In this document: positions 53,120 through 64,000 of the stretch, one piece after another | How positions within the stretch are numbered: position 1 is the stretch's first letter | How the letters are laid out: each line of letters starts with the position of its first letter | NCBI GenBank assembly: GCA_015680685.1 | Contig: MNCI01010439.1 | Coordinates: forward strand, 401,900 to 465,899 | DNA length: 64,000 nt | Source of the DNA: Gnetum montanum | Taxonomy: Eukaryota; Streptophyta; Gnetopsida; Gnetales; Gnetaceae | Direction: 5' to 3' | Position numbers and translations under genes: made by a program | The notes under the pieces: model-generated | Seen by the model: only the letters and a program-made list of their open reading frames with translations | Told to the model about the DNA's origin: nothing | Database searches by the model: none

Positions 53120-54175
53120 GACAAGCACCTAGGAGGTTACCTTATTCACAAGGCAACTATCAACAACAGTTTCACTAATAAGTTTGCTATTTGAGTGGAG
53201 CTCCATCTCAACCTTAAGAGTAGTAATAATAATGACAACACCCACAATCGTGGGGAATGCCACCTCCAAGGTAGCAGTACCATTATCTCCAACTAGATTC
53301 CTATGGTAATTATGTTTAGTAGCTGGTATCTCCACATGACTCGTCTAGTCATGCTTTCTTCTCACACCATCACTATCCTTTAGGGTACTACAAAGTGCCT
53401 TCTCTAAAGGGGGAGTCTTCATTTCCTTTCTATCCTCCTCCACACACATCCACTCTTGCACCACTGCCAACAACACCTCTACCACCTCCTCCATCCACGT
53501 AGGGTGAAATAGCTGCCCAGCCACAACAAAGAAATGCCACAAGGGTGGTGAATTTACAGCTGGTTCCTCAGCCAAGTGGTCTTGAACCTAAGCCTCGCAA
53601 GAGGTTATTCTTCAAAACCAACAACCCTACAAAGCCCTCTTAAACACTTGTGGTTGTGGACCCTACTACTTCAACCTCTAAAATCCATCTCGAGTAGCCT
53701 TCAAACCAAAATAATTTCCAGCTGCATACTGTCATGTTGACTCATGTAGTCACAGATTGGATCAAGGCTATCCACCTTCCCAAGAAGAGATTTGATCCTA
53801 GGAGTCCCTCCATTTACTTGTAGATTTCCAAAAATGAACCATGCAAGGCTCTTCTAGATTCAAGTTCTAGAGTTAACTTAATTTTGCAAGAGATGAACAA
53901 AGCCTAGAACCTACCTCCCTTGAAAAAGAGCAACATCAAACTAAAGCTTGTAGACTAGTCCATCACTGTTCCTTTGGGATTGGTGAAGGACATCATGAGC
54001 ACTGCCTGTGGATGGTTCTATCCTATCGATTTTCTAGTGATCCATGTAAAGAAATGCAAGGGGGACTATCCTATCATCATGGGGAGGGCATGGTTGAGCA
54101 CCATTAATGCATGAATGGGGATTTGAGACATTTCCTTGGAGATTTCCAAGGAAAATTAATTTGGAAAAATAGAGA
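53120..54175 (+). pseudogene. linker and protease of second Athila/Tat-family element
   Basis: A Pro-rich linker leads to the protease. LLDSSSRVNLI near 53850-53882 keeps the catalytic Asp but has Ser for Gly. NLPPLKKSNIKLKL, VPLGLVKDIMSTACGW and YPIIMGRAWLSTINA follow, with three stops. Confidence 0.68.
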
Positions 54176-54479
54176 AGAAGAGAGTTCAATGCATTGCATA
54201 CAGCGACATAGGGTTCCATTACATACAAAGACTATGGACCATCAAATGCACATCACTTTAGGCATGTAATCAGTGTGCAAAAACTACAAAAATTCAAAGA
54301 TGCCTGTACACAACAATCACTAAACCAGAGGGTACCTAGTGGCTAATAACAAATAATAAGGCTAGAGCAATAATGTACATGGAACTAGCTAAGAGCATTA
54401 CTAGCTCCTATGTTGAAAGCATGAACAAATTGAAGTAGCTCCATCACGAACACTTTGATGCACAAAGTAAAATAAGTTG

Positions 54480-55320
54480 GGAAGAGTTGGAGATCCATGA
54501 TAGTTTCAAGCAAGAGCCCCTTGAGTTAAAGGCTCTACTGACAAGCATGGAATATGCATTTCTTAACAATGGCAAGTTGGTGATTATCAATGTCACACTA
54601 GCTTTGGAACAGAAAAAGAAGTTGTTTAAAGTTGTGAATAAATGACCAACAACATTTTCCTAGTCAAATCATGAGCTAATAGGGATCAATCCTTAGATAT
54701 GCCAGCATAGAATCTACACAAACTCCTCTATCAAGCCAAAAAAACAACCACAAAGACAATTGAACTCAAAACTAAAGCAAATCATCAAGGAGAAGATTGA
54801 ATAACTCTTCAAAGTAGGGTTCATCTATCCAATTGTAGATAGTGAGTGGCTTAGCCCACTTGTTATTGTACAAAAGAAGGGAGAAAAATGAAGAGTCTAT
54901 ATAGAATTTCGATTATTGAATATGGCAACTTACAAAGATCATTTTTCATTGTCATTTGTGGACTAGGTGTTGGACACCGTTATGGGGCATTATTACTATA
55001 GCTTTCTGGTTGGTGATACTTGCTATAATCAAATCCAGATAGCATTGAAAGTCTAGGCCAAGAAAACATTCACAAGTCATTGGGGGACTTTTTCATATAG
55101 AAATATGCCCTTTGTATTGTGCAATTCTCTTACCACATTCTAGCGGTTGGTCTTAAGCATCTTTCAATAATAGATTGGTAGTAGGGTAGAAGTCTTCATG
55201 AATGACTTCTCTACCTATGGGCCTACTTTTGAGCAAGTCTTGAACTACCTTTAGTAAGTTCTTCAATGGTGTGTGAAGATAAATCTAAGGTTTAATTAGG
55301 AGAAGAGCCACCTAATGGTC
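54480..55320 (+). pseudogene. reverse transcriptase of second Athila/Tat-family element
   Basis: ELKALLTSMEYAFLNNGKLV leads in. SEWLSPLVIV and NDFSTYGPTFEQ (catalytic DD now ND) follow, then VQESIILGYRI. Stops and shifts occur throughout. Confidence 0.68.
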
Positions 55321-55795
55321 CAAGAGAGCATTATTTTAGGGTATAGGATTTTGAACAAAGGGATCAAGTTAGACCCAAAGAAGGTACAAATCATCGGAGG
55401 AATAACCAGACAACCAAAAATAGGAAAAGATGTAAGGTCATTTCTTGGCGACACCGATTACTATAGGCCCTTCATTAAAAAATTCTCAAAGATTACTAAA
55501 CTGTTGGTGGAGCTTACAAAGAAAGATGCACCATTTGTTTGGACTAGGAAATGTAAGAATGAATTCCATAGAAACTTCAATTCTATGAGTATTAGAATTG
55601 TCCAGGCCATTTCACATCATGACTGATGCATCAAATTATGCTTTGGAAACCATGCTTACATAGTTGGACAATTAGAAGCATCCATACTACATCCATTGTG
55701 TAATAAGAGAATTATGGGTGCACAATTGAACTACATCACCATTGAAAAGGAGCTCATGGTAGTGGTGTATGTCTTAGAAAAATTATGGGTGCTTA
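55315..55795 (+). pseudogene. RT end and truncated RNase H of second element
   Basis: The open stretch 55315-55626 carries IKLDPKKVQIIGGIT, VRSFLGDTDYYRPFIKKFSK and LVELTKKDAPFVWTRKC. After it, MTDASNYALET and IEKELMVVVYVLEKL are readable. Family homology then stops abruptly near 55795. Confidence 0.72.
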
Positions 55796-56498
55796 CATCC
55801 CTATCTTGACTTGCCCCTCTGGATCTTGCTTTGTCATTGGATCCCTTATTACTAGAATCAGGATTGTGAACTATGGAGCGCAGATTCTGATTTTGACCTT
55901 CACCACCAAAGTTAAAAGAGAGGAGCATAATTGAGTGGAAGATCACCAAAGAAGGGTTCCCCACTAGCTTGTTGGTACAACAGGAATGGAAAATCATTAA
56001 GTCCTTTTCCCTTCGAAAATTCATAGCACTGCTCTAGCTACTGATCTCGTAGGTGTTGTGCTTTGATGGCATGATAATCCCTGGCGTTGATATCTTCCAT
56101 AATATATTCCCCATGGTGGTCTTGAAGACCACATCATGCAAGCATTTGATAAAGCATTGCAGGAGTAGCACGATCAAGTGGCAACACAATGTTGCTCTCT
56201 ATGTCATGCCACTGCAACTATTCATCCTGGTGTAGGATGAAGGTGAAGTTTGGAAAATACTCATCAGGATGGGTATATGTAATTTAGTACTATTAAGGCT
56301 TTGATGGACAAGTGTTATTAGGCTTGGGCATAGAAGTGCTCCTGTGAGAAGAAGAAATTTTCAATTAGCAAAATAAAAATCACAGTGTGCTCTGAGAATT
56401 CGTTGTAGTAATTGTAAAGTAAAATATGACTCTCAGGATCATTCCAACGATTTAAATGCTTTCACTGGGTTCTAGATAGTGCACAAAATAACAAAAAG

Positions 56499-56518
56499 AT
56501 CCTTGGCAATGATGCCAA
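56499..56518 (-). other. primer-binding site, tRNA-Asp type, minus strand
   Basis: TTGGCATCATTGCCAAGGAT on minus matches the tRNA-Asp complement except at CpG-derived positions. Confidence 0.8.
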
Positions 56519-57345
56519 TGATGAGCAGCAAGGTACCCCTATGCCCAACCATACAAATCACTAAGGTGTTATGCACAATCTAGTCGAATTTTGTGGAGCT
56601 ATAGTTATCTCATATACTGGTTCTTCTAGGAAGTGAAATGATGTTGAGAATGTTCGTTCTCTTCCCAACTACACTTGTGAGGCTCAAGTGTAATTGAGGT
56701 ATATGAATTTTTATCATTTTTATATTTTATGGATGTAATCACCTACAACAAGAATAAGGGTACAGTAGATTGAAAACTAGTGTCTATTGCCTAGCTAGCC
56801 TAACACAAGTAACCATCCCACTTTTCTGAACACATATAGCACTACTGGGTTACCAAACGTTAAACATTGCTAGGTTACCAAGTACTACATGAATGCTTGA
56901 AGTGCTCGTACTTGTGTTCATTACTTGCTGAAAATAAATTGCTTAATCAAATGCATTAAAGTAAAGAACAAAAAAGTAAAATGCAATAAGGAAAATATTA
57001 AGCTATTCTCAATTCTGCAAGGATTGTCAAAAGAGTTCATTTTATTCTTGTCACATGGCTACACTTAGGTACATCAGTGCTCAAACAAAGAATTGTACAC
57101 ACTTTAGACTCCTTCTATAGGCACTTAGAAAATATTCTAACTCTAGGGAGAAGAAACAACAAGTGCTTTGCTACCTTGCTTGAAAACTGAAAACTAACTA
57201 ATGAAAAACTTTTAAAACTAGAGCCCAGGTGTGATATTGATAGACTTAGTGTATATACCCCGATGTTGAACATTCGATATCAGATCCAGGCCTCGAAGTT
57301 GTGTACACGACATCGCAGCGGACATCAAATGGTGATTCATCACTA
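56519..57345 (-). repeat. LTR of the inverted piece
   Basis: On minus it starts TAGTGATGAATCACC and ends CTTGCTGCTCATCA. Internal blocks match the other LTRs of the family (GTTAGAATATTTTCTAAGTG, GTAACCTAGCAATG, TCGTATGG-like sequence). An AATAAAATG signal is present near 57040. Confidence 0.78.
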
Positions 57346-57570
57346 GTCCATCATTGTTCCATTAAAACTGGTTGAGGATATTGTGACCATTGTCTATGGG
57401 TGGTCTTATCGTACTAATTTCCTAGTAATCAAGGTAGAGAACTGCAAAGGGAACTTTCCAATCATCATGGGAAGGGCATGGCTAAGCACTATTGATGTAA
57501 GAATGGGCATAAAAAATCTTTCCCTGAAAATATCCAGGGAAAATGCATTCAGTAAGATCAAGAAGAAGTG
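57346..57570 (+). pseudogene. truncated protease of third copy
   Basis: The open part 57383-57571 has YRTNFLVIKVENCKGNFPII and MGRAWLSTIDVRMGIKNLSL, close to the first element. The active-site half is missing because the junction with the inverted LTR lies downstream of it. Confidence 0.72.
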
Positions 57571-57859
57571 AGTTCCATGCAGTGCATACAGCGATACAGG
57601 GTGCAATTATGTGCAGAAACTCTAGTCAGTGAAATATGCATCCATCTTTGCATGCAAGTAGTGTGCACTAGAAGCATATATTCAAAGGTGTTTGTATGCA
57701 ATAGCCACAAAACAAGAGGGCACCTAGTGGCTAACTATTAATTCTAAGAGTAGCACACTTTGCATGGAACCTACTAAGAGCCTAACATGTGGATATGTCA
57801 TAGGCATGGATGAATTAGAGTAAGTTCATCACCAACTCTCTAATAATGCAAATGATACC

Positions 57860-58930
57860 TATTTTAGAGAGTTGGAAATTCTTGGAAATTTCAAGCATGA
57901 GCCCCTTGAATTAAAAACTCTACCAGTCGTTATGGAATATGTATTCTTAAAAATGGAAAGCCGGTAATAATCAATGCTAATATTGCTCTAAAACAAAACT
58001 AGATGCTATTGAATGTGGTTGAAAAATGGTCACCCACCTTTACTTGATCATATTATGAACTCACAAGGATTGATCCTAGGATATGCTAGCATTGTATGTA
58101 CATTGATCCAGCCATGAAGCCAAAGAGGCATCCACAAAGGCAATTAAACCCCTAATTGAAGTAGATCATCAAGGAGGAAATCAAACAACTACTCAAGGTG
58201 GGGTTTTATCTATCCCATTGTAGATAGTGGGTGGGTTGGTCCACTCACGATTATGCCAACTAAAGGTGGTAAGTGGTGGGTTTGCATCGATTTTTGATTG
58301 CAGAATATGGCAACATTCAAGGACCATTTTCTATAGTCATTCATTGATAAAGTGTTAGACATAATATTTGGGTATTGCTTTTATAATTTTTTGGATGGTT
58401 ATAGTGGCTATAACCAAATCTAAATTGTGCCAAAGGACTAGGCCAAAACAACATTCATGAGTCCCTAGGGGACTTTTGCATATTGCAAGATGCCTTTTGG
58501 TATGTGCAATGCCCCTACTCCAGTCAAACACATGGTCCTTAGCATTTTTCAATAGTAGATTGGTAGCAGTGTGGAAGTCTTCATGGATGACTTCTCCACC
58601 TATGGATCTATATTTAAGCAAGCCCTGGATTGCCTTGATCAAGTATTAAAGAGATGTGTTGAAAAAAACCTTTGGCTCAATTGGAAAAAAAGTCACCTGA
58701 TGATCTAGGAGGGAATTGTATTCGGGCACCGAGTCTCACAAGCAAGAATTGAGGTAGACCTTGAAAAAATAAGGATAATCTAAGGAATAACTTTCCGACC
58801 CAAAACTATCAAAGATGTTTGGTCATTCCTTGGATACACTGGCTACTACCAACGATTCATAGAGAATTTGAAAAATCATTGGTTGAGTTGACAAAGAAAG
58901 ATCATCCATTTTCCTAGACCATGAAATGTG
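57860..58930 (+). pseudogene. reverse transcriptase of third copy
   Basis: It shows the lead ELKTLPVVMEYVFL, then FLDGYSGYNQ, then TFAYCKMPFGMCNAPTPV. VFMDDFSTYGSIFKQALDCL near 58578-58637 holds an intact catalytic MDD. It ends WSFLGYTGYYQRFIEN. Stops interrupt it, and the end is shortened near 58870. Confidence 0.75.
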
Positions 58931-59325
58931 AAACTTGTAGGAACTCTAATTCTAGAGGCACCTAACTGGTCCAAACCATTTCATGTTATGACAGATGCAT
59001 CAAATTACACCTTGGGAGCTATGCTTATGTAGATGGACAATAAGAAATGTCCATATTACATCCATTGTGCATACCACCACATAAAAAGAATTGATGACCG
59101 TGGTGTTTGCTCTAGAGAAGTTCAAGAATTATGTGCTTGGATACAAAGTGTTTGTACACAGGGACCACAATGCCATCTGCTTCTTGATGAACAAGTCGAC
59201 AGTGAGTCCCTATGTCATATAGTGGTTGGTGATCTTATAGGAATTCGATCTTATGATGGTAGATCGAAAGGGCACTGAGAATGTGATCATTGACCACTTA
59301 TCTTGGTTGTGATCGAAAGCCCACT
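58930..59325 (+). pseudogene. RNase H of third copy
   Basis: MTDASNYTLGAML (58988 on) keeps the first Asp. MDNKKCPYYIHCAY follows; beyond it the frame shifts, and the YKVFVHRDHNAICFLMN-type block is readable in another frame near 59145-59195. Confidence 0.7.
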
Positions 59326-59429
59326 ATCTGATCTATTTCCTGATGAACTCCTCTTTACTAAGGCTATAACTGAATAATTTTCCACTAAACCTAAATGATA
59401 TGATGGCATTCTCACCTATCTTCTCATCT

Positions 59430-60672
59430 AGGAGATGCCACAAGGGTTGGACACTAGAAGAAACAATAGTTTCTTCATTAGGTAAAATGCTTCATGGAGA
59501 TCAATGGACACCTCTACAAGGTATGCACTGATGGCTTGGTTCATTGGTGTGTCCTTGATGCTGATCAACTGCATGTTCTCTAGGATGCTCATGAAGGTCC
59601 TTGTGGGGGCCACTATGCTGGGAGACACACAACCATTAAAATCCTAATGGTAGGGTATTATTGGCCAACAATCTTCAAGGATGGTTATCAATATGTTCAC
59701 TCTTATGAATGCTACCAATGAGATGGTGGAATGACTACTCAAATGGAGGGACCTCAATAGTGGATCCAACTACTGGAACCATTTGACATATGGGGCATTA
59801 ATTTCATGGGTTTCATCATGCCCATGTCAAATGAAAAGGCATACATCATAGTCACTGTTGACTATTGTATGAAATGGGTAAAAGTAGCAACTATCACCAA
59901 CTTTACATCTTCTACTGTTGCTCGATTTGTACAACAAAATGTTGTAAATAGATTTGGTGTGCCATGTGCATTAATTTCTGATAATAAAACTTACCTTATA
60001 GGCACTACCTTTCGAAAGGTTATGCAATGCTTGGGGGTTGAACATAAACTAATAACACCCTACCATCCCCAAGCCAATGGTCAAGTTGAGGTTACCAATA
60101 GGGAAATCATAAAGATATTAATGAGAATTATTAGCAAATATAGGAAAGACTGGAGCACAAAACTCAACGATGCCCTTTAGGCCTATAGCTCAACATGGAA
60201 ACTTTCTATAGGCTATTCTGCCTATGAGTTGGTGTATGGAAAATTACCCACACTTTCTATTCAATCCAAGCTTTGTGCACTTTCAATAGCCTATGACTTC
60301 GACCTTGACTTGAGTCTAGCACAAAAAGAAAAATCAATGAATCTCAACATGCTAGATGAAAATCGATTGGTGGCCCTATCATCTAACAAGTTACACAAGG
60401 CATTCAACAAAAAGTGCTATGACCTTAAAATTAGGAAAATCAAATTTCAACTAGGAGATAAGGTCCTCTACTAGAATCCCACACATGTACCCTAATGAAC
60501 TAAGTTCCAGACATTATGAGAAGGACCTTATCTAATTTATGAAACTTTTTCTTTTAGGACCATGGTGATCTATAAACTTGAAAGCCCAAACAAGAGATAG
60601 CTAATCAACATACAACAAGTCAAGCCTTTCCATGAGCCTAAACCAGCTAATGCAACAAATACCTTATCAGAT
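59430..60672 (+). pseudogene. integrase of third copy, best preserved in the window
   Basis: The zinc head reads AHEGPCGGHYAGRHTTIKIL with YECYQ after it. The core is largely open (59806-60180). The first catalytic site, FDIWGINFMG near 59785-59815, has Asn for Asp. LISDNKTYLIGTTFRK keeps the second Asp, and HPQANGQVEVTNREI keeps the Glu. The second frame 60229-60474 (MVYGKLPTLSIQSKLC start) continues to FQLGDKVLY, and the tail ends NIQQVKPF. A TAG separates the two frames. Confidence 0.8.
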
Positions 60673-61142
60673 GGACAACCATGCTCAATATTTTGGATCT
60701 CCTCCTTTCAACCTAGTCGTGGGGGAGATGGCCATCCATGTTAACTATATAAGCGACTCCTCAGTTTTTTATCTTTTTTCTTTACATGTTTTTCTTTTAC
60801 ACCTTGATACTTTTACAACTTTTTGTTTTACACATTCTTTATCTTACATCTTTTTGTTTCTATGTTATTAATTTTCCAAGTTTTTATTTTACAACATCAT
60901 TAGTACATTTTATTTTTCTTAAAGATTTTACACTTTCTTATATATTTTCCGTTATTTTGGATGTGCTTTTCTTATTATGTTTTAATAATAACATGCCTTA
61001 TTGCCAACTGGGTATAGTGTGTTTGATTGATATGGGCATGTGCTATCTGGCTATTTGATTGTTGGTGTCTAGATTCTCGCTTTGAATTTTGTTACTGATA
61101 ACTTGGACATGGTTTCTTTTTCATGAACACATAGTATCCATA

Positions 61143-63003
61143 ATGTATCTTGAAAGCTATCTTAGACATGTCTTCCTCTCGTATCCTAACTTGATGACAA
61201 TCAAACTTCAAGTTAATCTTTGAGAACACCTTAGCCTCTTTTAATTAGTTAAATAAATCATCGATCCTAGGTAAGAGATGGTAATTCTTGACCTTAAAAG
61301 ATCATCCTTCTTCTACATAAAAAGCACTAATGCAACCCAATATGAAACACTTAATTGAATCATACCTTTCTCCAATAGTTTCTAAATTTGTATTTTAAGC
61401 TTTACTAGCTTCACTAGAGACATTCTATGAAGTTCCTTGAAAATCAGTTATGTTCTAGCCTTAAATGTAATCTTCAATGTCATTTCTGTATGCAGAGGTA
61501 CTCTATAAGTTCTCTGTTAAACACATCCAAGAACTATTGAATCACTAGAATCTAATCTATCTCCATCTTAGATTCTTTATGCACCAAAATCATGAAACAT
61601 TTATGGCCTTCCTTAAGGAATTGTTGAAATTTTTTAGTTGATATGAGGTTAGGTTTAATCTATCTCTTACTTATTTTAATATGAACTTCGTTTTCACTTA
61701 TGAAAATAAGTGTTAGAGTGTTATTATTAAAATTTACTGATCCTTCATACTTATCCAACCAATCCATTTCAAGGATTACATCATACTTACTATGTCTCAT
61801 CACCATCACATCACTATATCATTTATTACCTTGAATCACCATTTGGTTAAAGCAAACATCTCAAAAATCATAACATCAAAAGAATGGGCTATTTGAACTA
61901 CCATTGGAGAACACATTGGTGAAAGATCAAGTTGTAAATGGATCACAACTAGAGGATCCATAAAAAAATGACTAACAAGGTTAAAACAACATCAAGAAAG
62001 AGATTTCATCAATATTACCTACTATATTTATGATAGTATTTGGTTGATTATCCAAATATTTTTTTGTAGAGCACAAACTCTTCCTTTACATCCTAAATCC
62101 TTGCTCTAAATAGTCTTCTTTCTCTAACTATTGGTTACTTGATCAATATTACACTCAGTAATACATCCAACACCCATGTTCATTACAAAACTATTAATTT
62201 GTTATTCTATTATAGCAAACTTATTAACTTGGAATAAGTGGTATAAATATTAGACTTAATATCCTTCTTTGATTAGGTTGTTATCAAACTCTTCCAATTA
62301 TCAAATCTTGTGAATGCTCCTATTTAACTCACTAGAGGAAAAGCCATTGTTAAAATAGTTATGGGTGGTTTTCACTCTAGACTCCTCTAACCAAAACATA
62401 GATATGCTAAACAACTTTTCAAGTTTAAATCCTTAAAGGTTTTGCAATCATCATTAACTCTTCAAATTAAAATATGTAGTAAAATACTTAAGTTGAAACA
62501 TACCAAAATGTTAACTCAGAAAGTTACCATAATGATCCAAATCCTTACCAAATAATTATCTTAACAAGTTTTCACCTAGGTTAACATTTAAAGAATTGAT
62601 AGGTTGTAATTGTGTTTGCTATGTGGTGACATATAACCAAATGTTGAAAACATCTCAGTTATATAAATGTTGTGAGGAAATATTTCACATAATCCTAAGT
62701 AGATAAATCAAATGCTCAAAATACCATTAATCAAAACATCTTGTAGAAATCTTGACTTTATAACTTAGCCATGCATAATTAGTTTTTGCACAAATATGCT
62801 TTTGCTACATAACTTTGATACCTAAACAAAAGAACATTGCACATAAAAAAATTTTTATGGTTGGAGTACCCTTCATCTTGTTGATAGCTCCTTAATGGGC
62901 TGTATAGGATTTTTCCTCTTTTGAGTATTAAAAATTCTTCTTGATGATATTCTACGACATAAATCCTAGAATACTTGTCAAACCTTCAACTCTAATACCA
63001 ACT
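61143..63003 (-). mobile_element. minus-strand chromovirus-like gypsy element, 5' half
   Basis: From 63001 leftwards: tRNA-Met primer site (63001-62990), poorly readable gag, a protease end VILEMDWLDKYEGSVNF near 61790-61735, then RT blocks near 61330-61145 (LVLFM-stop-KKDD, AKVFSKINLK, HQVRIREEDMSKIAFKI). It is cut at about 61142 before the RT catalytic box. Stops are frequent. Confidence 0.7.
62990..63001 (-). other. primer-binding site, tRNA-Met type, minus strand
   Basis: TTGGTATTAGAG on minus lies two bases from the LTR end GGATATTACA. Confidence 0.75.
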
Positions 63004-63570
63004 TGTAATATCCTGCTAACTAAGTTGAGGTTAGAAATTTATTACTTAGATAATTAAATAGATGTATAGAAAATGGAAATCATTCTATAAGAAAAATTAA
63101 TAAATTCCAAGGAAATAAGATAGACAAAGTAGTAGCCGTAACATCAATAATGAATAATACTTGCAAGCATAATATAGATGCATAAATAACATATAATACA
63201 CACACATCATGTACTTATTGAAGTGATATTCCCAAGACAACTCTCATTCTTGATACCTATCAATGATCTAACCAGGTTAGTCCAAAAATATTAATATCAT
63301 AAAACATAAATATGATAAAAGAATATATGAAATAATACATAGACATCATCTCATACTAGCATAGGAGTCCAACTAATTCTATGCATATAATCAAATATAA
63401 GCTTACCATCATACTAAGCCATAAGCATCAACACATAAATTGTACCAAAGCATATGTCAATCACATCCAAGCCATACATATTCATCAATCATCATAACCA
63501 TGCAAAAGAAAGGTATAAAGAGATCAACATGCATACTAACTCATAGGTATTAAAAATGAGGGCTATTGCA
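63004..63570 (-). repeat. gypsy LTR shared by two internal regions
   Basis: On minus it starts TGCAATAGCCCTCATTTTTA and ends GCAGGATATTACA, 567 bp. A polypurine tract GAGGGAAAGGA (63581-63571) with integrase sequence adjoins its start, and a primer site adjoins its end. It therefore acts as a 3' LTR to one internal region and a 5' LTR to another. Confidence 0.7.
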
Positions 63571-63589
63571 TCCTTTCCCTCTTAAGAAA

Positions 63590-64000
63590 CTTCCTCATTG
63601 AAGATCTTAGGGTAGATAGAATGAACATCTAAGTCATGAATGGTTTGCATGGTGGTCTAAATGAATAGATTAGTGCTAAATAGCCTTAAACTAATTGGTG
63701 GTTTGCATGAATAGATTAGTGGAAAGCCATGAATGGTTCTTAATCAAATCCCAAAGAAGTGCTACAGAGTCTTCCACAAAAACTTCATATGAAGTCATTC
63801 ATAGACTAGCTTTGTAGCTATTATTGTAGGAAAACTCTGCTAAGGATAGTAAACTATTCTAGCTATTTACATACCGAAGTGCACATCTATAAAGTATGTC
63901 CTCTAGCACATGATTTACCATCTTCACCTGGTCATCCATCTAAGGATGATACGTATAATAATAGAAAATAACAATAAAAAGTGATGAAACAAAATAATAA
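63590..64000 (-). pseudogene. gypsy integrase C-terminal part, minus strand, runs off the window
   Basis: Minus reading from the window end gives MDDQVKMVNHVLEDILYRC (the usual form is DGQTERVNQVLEDMLR), LLSLAEFSYNNSYKASL, then TSYEVFVEDSVALL, a standard chromovirus-like integrase stretch after the catalytic Glu. It then decays towards the polypurine tract at 63581. Confidence 0.75.

Larger units (their letters stand above)
50228..55795 (+). mobile_element. second Athila/Tat-family element, 5' half
   Basis: LTR, tRNA-Asp primer site, gag, linker, protease, RT and the first part of RNase H occur in the same order and sequence family as 4677-10300. The element breaks off in RNase H at about 55795, where an inverted piece of the family begins. 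Many stops are present. Its protease is more diverged from the first element than the right-hand copy (57346 on) is, so the two plus-strand pieces probably come from different insertions. Confidence 0.8.
55796..57345 (-). mobile_element. inverted LTR-gag piece of the Athila/Tat family
   Basis: On minus, an LTR (57345-56519) is followed by a tRNA-Asp primer site (56518-56499) and the leader and start of gag to about 55796. It includes the CACCTTCATCCTACACCAGG block and MNFRREKDLMIF. The piece ends inside gag. On the right, the LTR tip abuts protease sequence of a plus-strand copy with no spacer. Confidence 0.78.
57346..61142 (+). mobile_element. third plus-strand Athila/Tat-family copy, PR to post-INT
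   Basis: It begins inside the protease (SIIVPLKLVEDIVTIVYGW) and runs through RT, RNase H and integrase into the T-rich post-integrase region. There it aligns with 11760-12200 of the first element. It ends at about 61142 against a minus-strand gypsy element. It has no LTR or gag of its own in normal orientation. Confidence 0.8.

Overview
The window looks like nuclear DNA of a seed plant, most likely a gymnosperm (conifer). It is AT-rich, packed with old, nested, stop-ridden retrotransposons, strongly CpG-depleted in the repeats, and holds one convincing gene whose tiny exons are spread over 15 kb by TE-filled introns. That gene (31197-46298, + strand) has four exons with GT-AG junctions. It encodes a 129-residue ER membrane protein of the plant B-cell-receptor-associated-protein-31-like (BAP31-like) short type. 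The clade assignment comes from genome style, not from a diagnostic marker.

Left arm (1-31196): a possible exon tail of a neighbour (3-95), an RTE-type LINE remnant (minus, about 1545-2245), then a nested pair of Ty3/gypsy elements. The outer element (3260-21962) has about 500-bp LTRs, a tRNA-Met primer site and a CCACT/CCACC target duplication. Inside its gag sits an Athila/Tat-type element (4677-16611) with about 890-bp LTRs, a tRNA-Asp primer site, gag-PR-RT-RH-INT and an extra coiled-coil coding region downstream of pol. Further right are AT-rich DNA, a LINE ORF1 remnant (26168-27009), an L1-type LINE RT tail (29106-30133) and the CpG-retaining upstream region of the gene.

Gene body: intron 1 (9.05 kb) holds a diverged local duplication with an RTE LINE inside one copy, and a pol-less Ty1/copia element whose 3' LTR carries a reverse-oriented poly(A)-tailed insertion bounded by a 10-bp duplication. 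Intron 2 (4.4 kb) holds a minus-strand copia element. Several tRNA-like (SINE-like) patches occur in and near the gene.

Right arm (46300-64000): AT-rich repeats, then a mosaic of three Athila/Tat-family pieces: LTR-gag-PR-RT-RH on plus (50228-55795), an inverted LTR-gag piece (55796-57345), and PR-RT-RH-INT on plus (57346-61142). In the inverted piece the LTR tip is fused directly to protease sequence. Last comes a minus-strand chromovirus-like gypsy array in which one LTR is shared by two internal regions (61143-64000). All TE coding regions carry stops or frameshifts and look dead. I found no clearly new functional system. The best leads are the LTR-tip fusion (possible autointegration), the coiled-coil ORF of the Athila-like element, and the retrocopy-like insertion in intron 1.
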